The notes under the pieces: generated by a model
Seen by the model: the letters and a program-made list of their open reading frames with translations, nothing else
Told to the model about the DNA's origin: nothing
Database searches by the model: none
Source: Hydrogenophaga crocea
GTDB taxonomy: Bacteria > Pseudomonadota > Gammaproteobacteria > Burkholderiales > Burkholderiaceae_C
Length of the DNA stretch: 64,000 bases
Direction of reading: 5' to 3'
Assembly: GCF_011388215.1 (NCBI RefSeq)
Contig: NZ_CP049989.1
Coordinates: 2,852,001 to 2,916,000, forward strand
Part shown: one piece after another, positions 55,250-63,995 of the stretch
Layout: the number at the start of each line of letters is the position of its first letter
Numbering within the stretch: the first letter of the stretch is position 1
Translations under genes and position numbers: made by a program

Positions 55250-56305
55250 ATGAAACACACCCTCATCGTCCTATCGGTCCTGGCAACCTGTGCAGCCGCC
55301 TCCGCGCAAAGCAGCGTCACCATGTTTGGCGTCGTCGACGCATCGGTCACCCGCCTCTCGAGCGACAGCGCCAATGTCACGGGCCTGGCAAGCGGCGAGC
55401 AGTCCAGCAGCCGGTTGGGCTTCCGAGGCATCGAGGACCTTGGCGGTGGCCTAAAAGCAGGCTTCTGGCTTGAAGGCTCGCTTGCTGTGGATAACGGTGG
55501 CACCTCCTACCGCTTTGACCGCCGCTCCACCATCAGCCTTCTTGGTGGCTTCGGTGAAGTTCGTCTGGGTCGCGACAAGCTCGCCTCGTACCTCAACGTC
55601 GAGTCCTTCGACCCCTTTGGCGACATCGGCGTTGGTGGCAATGGCCTGAACAACATGTTGGGTGGCGCCGCGGCAGCTGAAGGTACTGCGGAAGGAAGCC
55701 ACCCCAAGCGCTCGAGCAACATCATCGCCTACATCAGCCCTAACATTGGCGGACTCCAAGGGCAGCTGCAGTACTCGTTTGGTGAGCGTCCGAGCAATCA
55801 GCCGAACAACGACCGTGGCAATATCGTCTCGGCCCGCGTTTCGTACCAGGCGAGCCCTCTTGAGGTGGCGCTCGGCTATGCTCAGCTCGACGCGGGAACT
55901 GCCGCTACTGCGGTGACTTACAAGGCCACCAACATCGGCGCCTCCTACGACTTCGGAGTGGTCAAACCCATGGTCCTGATTGCGACGGAGCGCGGCGCGG
56001 GTCGAGGCGTGAACGCATACACCCTAGGTGCCTCGGCTCCCCTCGGTCAGGCCGGTGAATTCCGTGTCGGTTACACGCGCTTCAACACCCAGAATGTTGA
56101 CGACGCGGATTCCTCCAAGCTGGCTCTGGGCTACTTTCACAAGTTGTCCAAGCGCACCGTGGTGTACGGCATGCTTGCCCGCGTGAGCAACGACAACAAT
56201 GCATCGCGCGGCTTCGCGGTCTCCTCTTCGTCCTTGACCGCCCCGCTGATTGCTGCCGGCGACAGCGCAACTGGCTACTCGGTCGGCGTGCGTCACACGT
56301 TCTGA
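55250..56305 (+). CDS. outer-membrane porin (Porin_4, Burkholderiales type)
   Basis: 351 aa. Signal peptide (MKHTLIVLSVLATCAAASAQ) followed by SSVTMFGVVDASVTRLSSD, the usual mature start of Burkholderiales trimeric porins. The constriction-loop region and repeated aromatic-flanked strands follow (GLKAGFWLEGSLAV, RRSTISLLGGFGEVRLGRDK). It ends GVRHTF with terminal Phe for outer-membrane assembly. Start at 55250; ribosome site weak (GTGAAGCAA). A strong terminator follows at 56373. Paralogous to the porin at 62115. Confidence 0.92.
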   Translation: MKHTLIVLSVLATCAAASAQSSVTMFGVVDASVTRLSSDSANVTGLASGEQSSSRLGFRGIEDLGGGLKAGFWLEGSLAVDNGGTSYRFDRRSTISLLGGFGEVRLGRDKLASYLNVESFDPFGDIGVGGNGLNNMLGGAAAAEGTAEGSHPKRSSNIIAYISPNIGGLQGQLQYSFGERPSNQPNNDRGNIVSARVSYQASPLEVALGYAQLDAGTAATAVTYKATNIGASYDFGVVKPMVLIATERGAGRGVNAYTLGASAPLGQAGEFRVGYTRFNTQNVDDADSSKLALGYFHKLSKRTVVYGMLARVSNDNNASRGFAVSSSSLTAPLIAAGDSATGYSVGVRHTF

Positions 56306-56372
56306 TTTTCAAGGGCGCTTCGCTTCGGCGTTGCGCCACGCTTGCTCCATTTTGTGCTTCCCAGTGGGTTAA

Positions 56373-56404
56373 GGCCCTGCGTCTAGCGACGCAGGGCCCT
56401 TTTT
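56373..56404 (+). terminator. rho-independent terminator of the porin gene
   Basis: Perfect 11-bp stem (56373-56383 with 56388-56398), TAGC loop, then CTTTTTG with the T-run at 56400-56404. On the opposite strand only two T follow, so it serves the plus-strand porin gene. Confidence 0.9.
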
Positions 56405-56433
56405 GTTGGTCTGTTCGACGTAGATAGCCAGTC

Positions 56434-57183
56434 TTACATCGCCTTGGTAAACATCACAACCACGGTGTTCGCATTGACCGACTTGCCGTCGGCCTTGCCG
56501 AGGTAGTCGTTCTTCCGAGTAGCGCCCACCAGCGCGCCCGAAACAGAGAACCCGTCGCCAAGGTCGTAAGCCGCGCCGATGCTGTAGTCGACATAGTTGG
56601 GAGCGGAGATGTCACTGCTGTAGGAGGTGTAGCCCACTGATGCCTTCAATGTCAGCGCGGGCATGATTTCTTGGGCGTATGACACGTTCAGGTACCCCGT
56701 CCCTTTGCCCTTCAGACCGGAGCCGCCGGCAGCTCCGGCCGCGTTGAAGTAATCGGTAGACACCGTGTGGTAGTACTTGGCAACCACAGGGCCGATGCCC
56801 AAGCCAACGTAGAGTTCATTGGTGTTGGCCGCACTCGCACCCGTGTACTGGTAGCGGATAGCGCCGAAGTCCCAGGATAGGTAGCCGCTGGACAGCTTGT
56901 AGCCGGCATAGAAATCGCTTTCGAGATTCGCCGTCGGACCATCCGCACCCGTAGAGAAGTTGACCGTGGAATTCCAGTTGCCGGCATAGAAGCCGCTCGA
57001 GTGGCTGTAGTCAAAGCCACCCTGGAGAGCTGGGCGCAGCTGGCCCTTGCGGAGGTCCTGGTCCTGACCGCGGGTCTTGTAGTTGCTTGCCAAACTGATG
57101 TTGGCGCTGAGTTCGGCGCTGGCGATGACGGGCAGAGAAGCCAGGCAGGTGGCAGCAACGACCTGGGAGAGATTGAGCTTCAT
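56434..57183 (-). CDS. TorF family putative porin
   Basis: 249 aa. Signal peptide (QVVAATCLASLPVIASA) followed by ELSANISLASNYKTRGQDQD and FDYSHSSGFYAGNWNSTVNF, the pattern of the TorF/Gcw_chp family of small outer-membrane barrels; SYAQEIMPALTLKASVGYT is also typical. Unlike most outer-membrane barrels the protein ends in Met (VVVMFTKAM) with Phe at -4. The start at 57183 follows GAAGGTCACC. Function of the family is unproven; the neighbouring two-component system may control it. Confidence 0.88.
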   Translation of the reverse strand: MKLNLSQVVAATCLASLPVIASAELSANISLASNYKTRGQDQDLRKGQLRPALQGGFDYSHSSGFYAGNWNSTVNFSTGADGPTANLESDFYAGYKLSSGYLSWDFGAIRYQYTGASAANTNELYVGLGIGPVVAKYYHTVSTDYFNAAGAAGGSGLKGKGTGYLNVSYAQEIMPALTLKASVGYTSYSSDISAPNYVDYSIGAAYDLGDGFSVSGALVGATRKNDYLGKADGKSVNANTVVVMFTKAM

Positions 57184-57731
57184 TGGTGACCTTCAATGTG
57201 GGTTGAGTTGAGCGGCCTGGAGTTGCAGTTGTGAACCATCGTCCAGTTCCGTCTCGTAAGCCGCATACACATCTTGTTGAAGGAGGTGTGTCCCGTCTGA
57301 AGAGAACCGAGTTCGAGCGGAAAGCGCGAGTCGGGTTGGTCGCAACACGGGCGACGTGTATGGAGAACGCAACGTCCAAAGGAACTCAGCGGTATCTCTA
57401 AGTGACTGCCCGCATGGGGTAACCCTTGATGGTGCCTGAGGGAGCGGCTTGGAGAACATGCGAAGCGTGGGATGCCTGGGAGCGGCTGCCGCGAACAAGG
57501 GCTTGATGACGCGGCGTGACAAGGACTTGGAGCGCTCGCTGGTCCAGCAAAAACCCTCGTCGAGACGGCTCCCTTAGGCCTCGTAGCCATCAACAGAGGT
57601 CTCTGATGACATCGAACGTGAGGCATTTCTATCGCTAGGAAAACGCAGCCCTGACTGATGAATTACATGTTCGTCATCTTCAAGAATGGCGAAAACGACA
57701 TGCCAAACTGCCGCGAACAGAAGGCGTTGGC
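57184..57731. other. divergent intergenic region with an uncertain ORF
   Basis: 550 bases between the TorF-type porin and the response regulator. A minus-strand frame at 57193-57522 (109 codons) ends nine bases before the porin start; its last 50 residues look protein-like (SARTRFSSDGTHLLQQDVYA), but it has no clear ribosome site and no family. I leave it unassigned. The regulator's candidate operator is at 57670-57693. Confidence 0.35.
57670..57693. promoter_or_regulatory. candidate operator upstream of the CusR-like regulator
   Basis: Imperfect inverted repeat TTCGTCAT-8 bases-ATGGCGAA (7 of 8 paired), 39-62 bases before the regulator start. Flanking CATG...CATG extends the symmetry loosely. 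The placement fits autoregulation. Confidence 0.35.
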
Positions 57732-58412
57732 ATGAAGATATTGATAGTCGAAGACGAGCTCCACACAGGCGAGTACCTGAGACAAGGTCTTAGAGAAGCG
57801 GGCTACTTCACTGAGCTGATGCGCAACGGGGTCGACGGACTGCACGAAGCAACTGAAGGCGACTACGACCTGGTCATCCTTGATGTCAACCTGCCAGGCA
57901 TTGATGGGTGGTCGGTCCTGAGCTCGCTTCGACGTAAGAAGAAGCAAATCCCCGTCCTGTACCTGACAGCGAGAGACAGCGTGGAAGACCGCGTGAAGGG
58001 CTTGGAGCTCGGTGCAGACGACTATCTGGTCAAACCGTTCTCCTTCTCCGAGCTCCTCGCGAGGATTAAGTCCATAACTCGCCGAGGAAGTCAGATGCAA
58101 GAGGACACTGTGCTTCAGGTGGCCGACCTACAACTGGACCTCGTGCGCCGTCGGGTAACCCGTGCGGGGAAGCGTCTTGACTTGACCGCCAAAGAGTTTG
58201 GCCTCCTCGAGTTGTTCATGCGTCGGCAGGGGGAGGTGCTTCCGAGGACATTGATAGCCTCACTCATGTGGGACATCAACTTTGACAGCGAGAGCAATGT
58301 CATCGTCGTGGCAGTAGGCCGTCTGAGAGGAAAAATCGACGACGGCTTCAGCTGCAAGCTGCTCAGAACCATTCGTGGAATGGGATATGTTCTCGATGAG
58401 CCAGAGTCCTGA
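57732..58412 (+). CDS. heavy-metal-type OmpR-family response regulator (CusR/CopR/IrlR-like)
   Basis: 226 aa. Receiver: [16 protein letters not shown], phosphoacceptor in [14 protein letters not shown] (D near 51), LYLTARD and [14 protein letters not shown] (K near 101). DNA-binding domain about 125-223, with the metal-regulator signature [20 protein letters not shown] near the C-terminus. Followed after 15 bases by its kinase. Codon use is AT-richer than in the left half of the window. It probably controls the CopK, porin and/or ATPase genes around it. Confidence 0.92.
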   Translation: MKILIVEDELHTGEYLRQGLREAGYFTELMRNGVDGLHEATEGDYDLVILDVNLPGIDGWSVLSSLRRKKKQIPVLYLTARDSVEDRVKGLELGADDYLVKPFSFSELLARIKSITRRGSQMQEDTVLQVADLQLDLVRRRVTRAGKRLDLTAKEFGLLELFMRRQGEVLPRTLIASLMWDINFDSESNVIVVAVGRLRGKIDDGFSCKLLRTIRGMGYVLDEPES

Positions 58413-58427
58413 TGACGCGATAAGGCC

Positions 58428-59780
58428 ATGTCGCTCACCTTTCGTCTGACCGCACTGTTTGCCGGAGTTCTGGTCCTAGTTCTGGCTGGCTTCTCGTGGC
58501 TTGTCTTTCGAGAGACGAGCAACCGCTTTCATGAGCTAGACAGGTCGCTTCTGCAGGGGAAGGTCCAGCTGGTCAGAGATATGGCCAAGCTGAGCTCGTC
58601 AAAGGAGGAGCTGCGAAGCAGGCTGGAGTACTCGTCCCGCGGACATGTCGGTCTGTACATTGGAATCACCGACCGACAGGGGCGTCGATTTGAACAGGGA
58701 GACATGCAGATTCCGTCTAGCATGCTGGACGCGCTCACATCGAGCAATAAATTGGTGAAGTTGCGTCATGAGGCACATAGCCTCTACGCGCAAAGATTCG
58801 ATGTATCTCTACCTGGGCAACCTCAGGAAGGAGTGTCGGTGATAGCAGCGGTCGACACTCGACAGCACAGCCTCTTCCTTGACAGTCTTGCCGCAAAGAC
58901 CATTGTGTATGTCGTCTTCTCTGTCCTGGTAGGAACGCTTCTAGGTTGGATTGCAAGCCGCGGTGGGCTCAGCCCGCTGACCGCGATGATGAACCGAGCA
59001 GAGAAGCTCAACGCGAACCGCCTCTCGGAGAGGATGCCGTCACGTCGATGGCCATCAGAGATGTCAGACCTGTCGCGTTCATTGAATGGAATGTTAGAGC
59101 GCTTACAAAGTGACTTTGACCGATTGAGTTCGTTCTCCTCCAACCTAGCGCACGAGATGAGGACGCCTGTGAGCAACTTGTTGACTGCGGCCCAGGTCAC
59201 CTTGGCTCAACCCAGGTCGAGTGCGGAGTACCGGAACACCTTGGGAACAATATCTGAAGAGCTGCAGGACCTCGCCAGGACGATTGCAGACATGCTGTTC
59301 CTGGCGAAGACGGAGAACCTCCACGCGTTGCCATCTGTGTCGCAAGTGAATCTGGCCAGTGAGTCCCGCTCGCTAGTCGACTTCTACGAAGAGGTGGCAA
59401 ACGACAAGAGTCTGAGGTTTGACGTGCGGGGGGATGCGTGGGTAAGGGGTGACCGCCTGATGATTCGACGCGCCGTGAGCAACCTACTGTCGAACGCCAT
59501 TCGACATGCAGATGCCGACTCGGTGGTGACTATCGAGATAGCGGCTGAGTACGAGCAGGTGAGCTTGGCAGTCACCAATCGCGGCCTGCCGATACCTGCT
59601 GACGCTCAAGCTGCCCTCTTCGACCGATTTGTTCGCCTACCGAATGACGCAAGGGACCCGGGTGAAGGCTTGGGCCTTGGGTTGGCCATCACCAAAGCCA
59701 TCATGAGAGCGCACCGCGGAGGAGTGAAGGTGCTGACAAGGCCGAGCTCCAACACGTTTGTGCTGGAGTTTGGCCATTAG
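58428..59780 (+). CDS. heavy-metal sensor histidine kinase (CusS/IrlS-like)
   Basis: 450-aa inner-membrane kinase. Membrane segments at about residues 8-28 and 155-175 enclose a periplasmic sensor of about 125 residues containing HEAHSLYAQRFDVSLP, a region typical of CusS relatives. HAMP about 176-230; H-box SSNLAHEMRTPVSNLL (H near 241), N-box LLSNAIRHADADS (about 360) and G2 GEGLGLGLAITKAI (about 408). Metal specificity cannot be read. Convergent with the CopK-like gene. Confidence 0.92.
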   Translation: MSLTFRLTALFAGVLVLVLAGFSWLVFRETSNRFHELDRSLLQGKVQLVRDMAKLSSSKEELRSRLEYSSRGHVGLYIGITDRQGRRFEQGDMQIPSSMLDALTSSNKLVKLRHEAHSLYAQRFDVSLPGQPQEGVSVIAAVDTRQHSLFLDSLAAKTIVYVVFSVLVGTLLGWIASRGGLSPLTAMMNRAEKLNANRLSERMPSRRWPSEMSDLSRSLNGMLERLQSDFDRLSSFSSNLAHEMRTPVSNLLTAAQVTLAQPRSSAEYRNTLGTISEELQDLARTIADMLFLAKTENLHALPSVSQVNLASESRSLVDFYEEVANDKSLRFDVRGDAWVRGDRLMIRRAVSNLLSNAIRHADADSVVTIEIAAEYEQVSLAVTNRGLPIPADAQAALFDRFVRLPNDARDPGEGLGLGLAITKAIMRAHRGGVKVLTRPSSNTFVLEFGH

Positions 59781-59809
59781 GAGCTGAAGCAGATAGGGGG
59801 AGGCGGCAG

Positions 59810-60094
59810 TCAGTTGCCGCTGTGACCTTCCATCAGCAACGAGTTGAGCAGGGCAACCTCGTTGCTCGTCACAGTGATGGACTTCCCGTCCGAAGTCTCC
59901 AACACCTGATTCATCTTGAGCGACTGCGCGCGGCCATAGCGGTCTTCCTTCGCCATCTTGCCATCGTTGAAGACGTAAAGAGCGCCACCGTCCTTGAGAG
60001 GAACGATGCTCTTGGCGGCCTCTTGCGCTGCGTGACCAGCAAACGCGGACGAGGCGGTCATGCAGAGGGCAGCGATGGAGAGCTTAATTTTCAT
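59810..60094 (-). CDS. copK: CopK family periplasmic metal-binding protein
   Basis: 94 aa. Signal peptide (KIKLSIAALCMTASSAFA) and a mature beta-sandwich matching Cupriavidus metallidurans CopK: PLKDGGALYVFNDGKMAKED then YGRAQSLKMNQVLETSDGKS and the tail MEGHSGN. CopK binds Cu(I) through a row of methionines and Cu(II) near its termini. Here DGKM and the C-terminal His are retained, but the KSMNM segment reads QSLKM and EGKVME reads NQVLE, so the Met-rich Cu(I) site is thinner. The ATG at 60094 follows AAGGAATC. The upstream palindrome at 60149 may be its operator. Confidence 0.85.
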   Translation of the reverse strand: MKIKLSIAALCMTASSAFAGHAAQEAAKSIVPLKDGGALYVFNDGKMAKEDRYGRAQSLKMNQVLETSDGKSITVTSNEVALLNSLLMEGHSGN

Positions 60095-60148
60095 TTGATT
60101 GATTCCTTGTGGAGTTCCGGACTCAGACTTCTTGCCCGGGTACGCGAG

Positions 60149-60158
60149 TACAGCTGTA
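60149..60158. promoter_or_regulatory. palindrome upstream of the CopK-like gene
   Basis: TACAGCTGTA, a perfect 10-base palindrome, 55-64 bases upstream of the CopK start and just downstream (on the minus strand) of a TTGATA that could be a -35. It lies in the spacer between CopK and the end of the Sel1 gene. Tentative. Confidence 0.3.
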
Positions 60159-60216
60159 AGGTATCAATCAGGTGGTGACCAAAGTCGCGCGGAGAGATTA
60201 CGTTCCTGTCAGGAGG

Positions 60217-61764
60217 CTAGGTGCTGACCAGCGCGGAGCGGAGGGTGCTGCGAACTCCGTGCGCCCAACTCGCGCCTTGGCGAAAGGACGATATCTTCGA
60301 CGTTGGTACCTGAGCGAAGAAGACAGATTCGTCAACGCTGATTCGCTCAAGAACGTATCGGAGGGTGTGAGGCCGTTGTCGACGTTCTCCATTGACGATG
60401 GCGCCGTTCTCGCTAGACATGCGAATGAAGTCGACGGACTCACGCAGTTGCTCCATGTACCTTGTCTCAAGCGCGGGAATGGTCCTGCTGAAGCGGGTCC
60501 GGATTCTCTGGTCGGCAGCGTCGTTTGACACCACCAATCCCCAGGACCGGATGCCTGAGACCAAGTCGACACTCATGGCCTCCGTTTTGGTCAAGCCGAA
60601 ATTCCTCGATGCCCTGAGCTTATGAGCGACCCACGGGTCGATGCGCATCACCTCATTGATTGCCCGTTCCGCCTCAAGGTCACTGCCATGGACGGGCAGG
60701 ACAAAGCTGCGCAGAAGGCTTTTGGCGATGGCATCTCCCTGGGAGGAGGCCTGAGACATCCAATGCATGCCCAACTCGAACTCGCTGGCGTCGATTGCTG
60801 ATTTGAGAATCAGCGCTCCCAGTTGCCGCTGTGCATTGACGTTCCCGGTGCCGGCGGCTTTCTCCAGGAAGAAGCGTGCAGCCTGCGGATTGGCGACAGA
60901 CCCCTGGCCGTCCGCATGGACGTGGTGGAGTAGAAGCCATGCATCGCTCATCCCCGCATCAGCGGCACGGAGAAGAAGTGCCGTTCCTCCGCGCAAGTTG
61001 CGCTTTGGTGCCAGGTTGGTTGAGTCAGCAAATGCTGTGTCGATGCCGCACATTGCTCGACCGAGGATGAGCGCTGCAGCGGAGTTGCCGCGCCGAACGC
61101 AGTCTTCGAGAATCGACTGTAGGCGGCTGCTGTCCAAGGCCGGCATTGACGTGCGAAGCCTTTGTAGGCTCATCATCGCGTCGCACACGGCGTCGCAAAG
61201 CGCCGGGTTGTTCCCCACTGGAAGTGCGACTGCGAACTCTAGGTTTCGTAACAGAAGAGGTACTTCGGAGGCGGACACGGCTTGCGCTAGAGCCCAAGAC
61301 ACCGATGCGCTCACATCGACTTCGGGAAGTTCAACCAAAACGGTGAGAGCAGACAGCAGTGGGTTCGGGCTTTCGTGATACGCATCCAAGGCCCGAGAGG
61401 CGTTCTCACATCCCATCTGACTCGCCTGCGACCACATGCGCCGGGCGGAGTCAGGGTCACTCCTGGTTAGAGCTCTCCAGACGCCGAGCTTGAGGCAGGC
61501 GGAGCGTGAACCAAGATGTGCGGCCGAGGTAAGTGCTATCAACTGCGAGCGCTGGACCAGTTCGCCTAGTGGAAGGCTCTCGGCAATGATGCGAGGCGCG
61601 CGGTCCGACTTCGACAGGCCTTGATGGGAAAGGTACTCAAGGCCCAACTCCGTGTACTTGGGGAATCCCTTTGCCCCTTTAAGGTAGCGCAGACCAACTT
61701 CGCAAAGCGCGTCGTGGTCACCTTGTCTTGCTAGCGCTAAGAGCTGAACGTCCTGTCGTCGCAT
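60217..61764 (-). CDS. Sel1-repeat (TPR-like) protein
   Basis: 515 aa, no signal peptide or membrane segment. Sel1-like repeats are visible at about residues 10-32 (ALARQGDHDALCEVGLRYLK), 82-130, 228-245 (CVRRGNSAAALILGRAM), 263-300 (RAADAGMSDAWLLLHHVHAD), 303-325 (EKAAGTGNVNAQRQLGALIL) and 335-360. The last 150 residues are a distinct, partly basic region without repeats. Such solenoids mediate protein contacts. Start at 61764 with GGAG upstream. Codon use matches the accessory region. It sits downstream of nothing on its strand and reads towards CopK. Confidence 0.8.
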   Translation of the reverse strand: MRRQDVQLLALARQGDHDALCEVGLRYLKGAKGFPKYTELGLEYLSHQGLSKSDRAPRIIAESLPLGELVQRSQLIALTSAAHLGSRSACLKLGVWRALTRSDPDSARRMWSQASQMGCENASRALDAYHESPNPLLSALTVLVELPEVDVSASVSWALAQAVSASEVPLLLRNLEFAVALPVGNNPALCDAVCDAMMSLQRLRTSMPALDSSRLQSILEDCVRRGNSAAALILGRAMCGIDTAFADSTNLAPKRNLRGGTALLLRAADAGMSDAWLLLHHVHADGQGSVANPQAARFFLEKAAGTGNVNAQRQLGALILKSAIDASEFELGMHWMSQASSQGDAIAKSLLRSFVLPVHGSDLEAERAINEVMRIDPWVAHKLRASRNFGLTKTEAMSVDLVSGIRSWGLVVSNDAADQRIRTRFSRTIPALETRYMEQLRESVDFIRMSSENGAIVNGERRQRPHTLRYVLERISVDESVFFAQVPTSKISSFRQGASWAHGVRSTLRSALVST

Positions 61765-62114
61765 GTTCTCCGACTCAATAGATGGTTTGCGCGTCGGGTC
61801 GATGCGGCGCGTATTCGAGGTCTTCCAAATCTATCGAGAGTGCGGTTTCGAGATGCTTGCGCGTCCGTTACAGAGAAGTCATCTGGCAGTTATTTCGGTG
61901 ATGCATTGATACCGAACCAACACCGAGTGGTCACAGAGTGACGATGTGAGTCTGATGTTGGTGGATTCGCTAGCGATTGCGCTTGCCTGCCCGCTTGACT
62001 CAGTCATTTCTCTTGCACGCCCATAGTCTTGCGGTCGCACCCTGTTCTTCCGGTCCCTAGAAAGCGGGAGGACACCTGTGAGGTGCTCAATAACCCAACC
62101 TTGGAGCAAGCAAT
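61765..62114. other. divergent promoter region between the Sel1 and porin genes
   Basis: 350 bases, AT-richer than its surroundings, with no supported gene. It must carry promoters for both neighbours. I found no clear repeats or -35/-10 pair. The porin ribosome site TTGGAGCAAG is at 62100-62109. Confidence 0.5.
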
Positions 62115-63149
62115 ATGAAAAGGACTTTACTGGCGCTCGCGGCGCTGGCGTCTATTTCCACCCTGGCCAGCGCCCAGTCGTCCGTGACGCTTTTCGGCGT
62201 CGTAGACGCGTCGGTCCGCTCGGTGAAGAACGGTTCGGCCGGTTCTGAAACCCAAATGGCATCTGGCGACAACACGACCAGCCGTTGGGGTATGCGAGGC
62301 GTCGAAGACCTCGGCGGTGGTCTGCGTGCGAGCTTCCACCTCGAGTCGCAGCTCAACGTGGACAGCGGCACGGCTGACGCTGCCAAGTACTTTGGCCGTC
62401 GCTCGACAGTGAGCCTGAGCGGTGGCTTCGGCGAAGTCCGGCTTGGTCGCGACTACACGCCCACCTTCACCAACGGTCTGGGTGACGAATTTGGCATCGT
62501 GGGCATTGGCTCGCGTGGCATCTTCCTGTATGGCGGCGGCTCCAACCTCGGCAGCGCTGCCACCACGCTGGTGCGTGCCGACAATGCGGTGAGCTACTTC
62601 CTGCCGACGATGGGTGGTGTCTACGGCCAGGTGCAGATTTCGGCCGGTGAAGGCGTGGTGGGCAACCGCTACACGGGTGGCTTGCTTGGCTACAAGAACC
62701 AAGCCTTGGATGCGGGCATTGCCTACGGCATTACCGACGTCGGTACGCCCTCTGACTTCAAGCACTACAACGTCAAGTTCAACTACAACTTCGGCTTTGC
62801 TACGTTGCATACCCTGTACGACGTGAAGACCTGGGGTGCGCGCAAGACGCAAGACATCTCGATTGGCGCGAGCATCCCTGTGGCCACTGGCACGATTCGC
62901 GCCGGCTACACGCGTGCCAACCGCTCGGGTGGCCCCCTGGGTTCTGGCTATGCGGATGGAGACGACAGCACCCGCCTGGCAATTGGCTACGTGCACGACC
63001 TGTCCAAGCGGACCGCGGTCTACACGACGCTCAGCCGCATCACCAACAAGGGCGCGGCGCGTAGCTCCGTTCTGGGCTCCGCGCCGGCGGGCATGCTGGG
63101 TGGCGAGAACTCGTCGGGTTACCAGGTTGGCCTGCGCCACATCTTCTAA
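62115..63149 (+). CDS. outer-membrane porin (Porin_4, Burkholderiales type)
   Basis: 344 aa, second porin of the region. Signal peptide (RTLLALAALASISTLASA) and mature start QSSVTLFGVVDASVRSVKNG, then RWGMRGVEDLGGGLRASFHL and RRSTVSLSGGFGEVRLGRDY (about residues 52-125), closely matching the porin at 55250 in layout. It ends GLRHIF with terminal Phe. A terminator follows, and the next gene is a metal-type response regulator. Confidence 0.93.
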   Translation: MKRTLLALAALASISTLASAQSSVTLFGVVDASVRSVKNGSAGSETQMASGDNTTSRWGMRGVEDLGGGLRASFHLESQLNVDSGTADAAKYFGRRSTVSLSGGFGEVRLGRDYTPTFTNGLGDEFGIVGIGSRGIFLYGGGSNLGSAATTLVRADNAVSYFLPTMGGVYGQVQISAGEGVVGNRYTGGLLGYKNQALDAGIAYGITDVGTPSDFKHYNVKFNYNFGFATLHTLYDVKTWGARKTQDISIGASIPVATGTIRAGYTRANRSGGPLGSGYADGDDSTRLAIGYVHDLSKRTAVYTTLSRITNKGAARSSVLGSAPAGMLGGENSSGYQVGLRHIF

Positions 63150-63201
63150 GTTGCATGGGCCCCATGAGCGGGGACCCTGACTAGCTCTTGCCGCTGGTCT
63201 T

Positions 63202-63244
63202 GTTCACGCGGGTTGCCTTCGAGCAGCCCGCGTGAACGTTTTTT
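63202..63244 (+). terminator. rho-independent terminator of the second porin gene
   Basis: Perfect 11-bp stem (63202-63212 with 63227-63237), with further inner pairing in the loop, then G and a six-T run (63239-63244). It separates porin transcription from the downstream regulator. Confidence 0.9.
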
Positions 63245-63268
63245 GGCCTGCTGGAGTCTCTTTTTGGG

Positions 63269-63288
63269 GCCCGTGGTATACCGTGGGC
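63269..63288. promoter_or_regulatory. candidate operator of the second CusR-like regulator
   Basis: Symmetric element GCCC-2-GGTATACC-2-GGGC, 20 bases, ending 20 bases before the regulator ATG. The central GGTATACC is a perfect palindrome. Placement near the start suits repression or autoregulation; binding is not shown. Confidence 0.45.
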
Positions 63289-63308
63289 CGGCGACAGAAC
63301 AGGCGCTC

Positions 63309-63995
63309 ATGAAACTGCTGGTTATCGAGGATGAAGTGAAGCTTGCGGAGTACATCCGCAGGGGCTTGCAGGAGGAAGGCTACGTGGTAGACCTTGCTCA
63401 CAACGGAATCGACGGGTTGCACCTGGCGATGGAGTCGGACTACGACTTAATAGTCCTGGACGGAATGCTTCCAGGCATCGACGGGCTAGGACTACTGGCT
63501 GCACTACGCCAGAGCAAGCGAACCCCGGTCGTCATGTTGACTGCTCGAGTCAAAGTCGAAGACCGGGTTCGAGGTCTTCAGAGTGGCGCGGATGACTACC
63601 TCGTCAAGCCGTTTGCTTTCTCAGAGCTTGCCGCTCGTATCCAGGCGCTTCTTCGACGAACAAAAGGCCCCAGCGAACCTGAGCCAGTCCGTCTTCTCCA
63701 GGTCCACGACCTAGAGCTCGACCTGATTGGCCGAAAGGCGACTCGTTGCGGTCAAAAACTGCAGCTCACCGTCCAGGAGTTCGGGCTTTTGTCCCTGCTA
63801 ATGCGCCATGAAGGTCAAGTTTTGTCGCGCACCGAGATTGCGGCCCAGGTCTGGGACATGAATTTCGACAGCAACACGAACGTAATAGACGCTGCGGTTC
63901 GGCGCTTGAGGTCCAAGGTCGACGAGCCCTTTCATCGTCCTCTGATACACACGGTGCGCGGTATGGGCTACGTGCTCGAGGCGCGGGATGAATGA
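63309..63995 (+). CDS. second heavy-metal-type OmpR-family response regulator (CusR/IrlR-like)
   Basis: 228 aa from the ATG at 63309 (MKLLVIEDEVKLAEYI), chosen because the receiver domain starts there. Phosphoacceptor in LIVLDGMLPGIDGLG (D near 51), VMLTARV, LVKPFAFSELAARI (K near 101). DNA-binding signature DMNFDSNTNVIDAAVRRLRS near the C-terminus, as in the regulator at 57732. Its stop overlaps the start of the next gene, cut off by the window end. Confidence 0.92.
   Translation: MKLLVIEDEVKLAEYIRRGLQEEGYVVDLAHNGIDGLHLAMESDYDLIVLDGMLPGIDGLGLLAALRQSKRTPVVMLTARVKVEDRVRGLQSGADDYLVKPFAFSELAARIQALLRRTKGPSEPEPVRLLQVHDLELDLIGRKATRCGQKLQLTVQEFGLLSLLMRHEGQVLSRTEIAAQVWDMNFDSNTNVIDAAVRRLRSKVDEPFHRPLIHTVRGMGYVLEARDE

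Noticed and set aside
57180..57626. 148-codon minus-strand frame upstream of the TorF-type porin
   Set aside because: Cys/Pro/Ser/Arg-rich, overlaps another frame and the porin start; no family. Kept only as part of the intergenic note.
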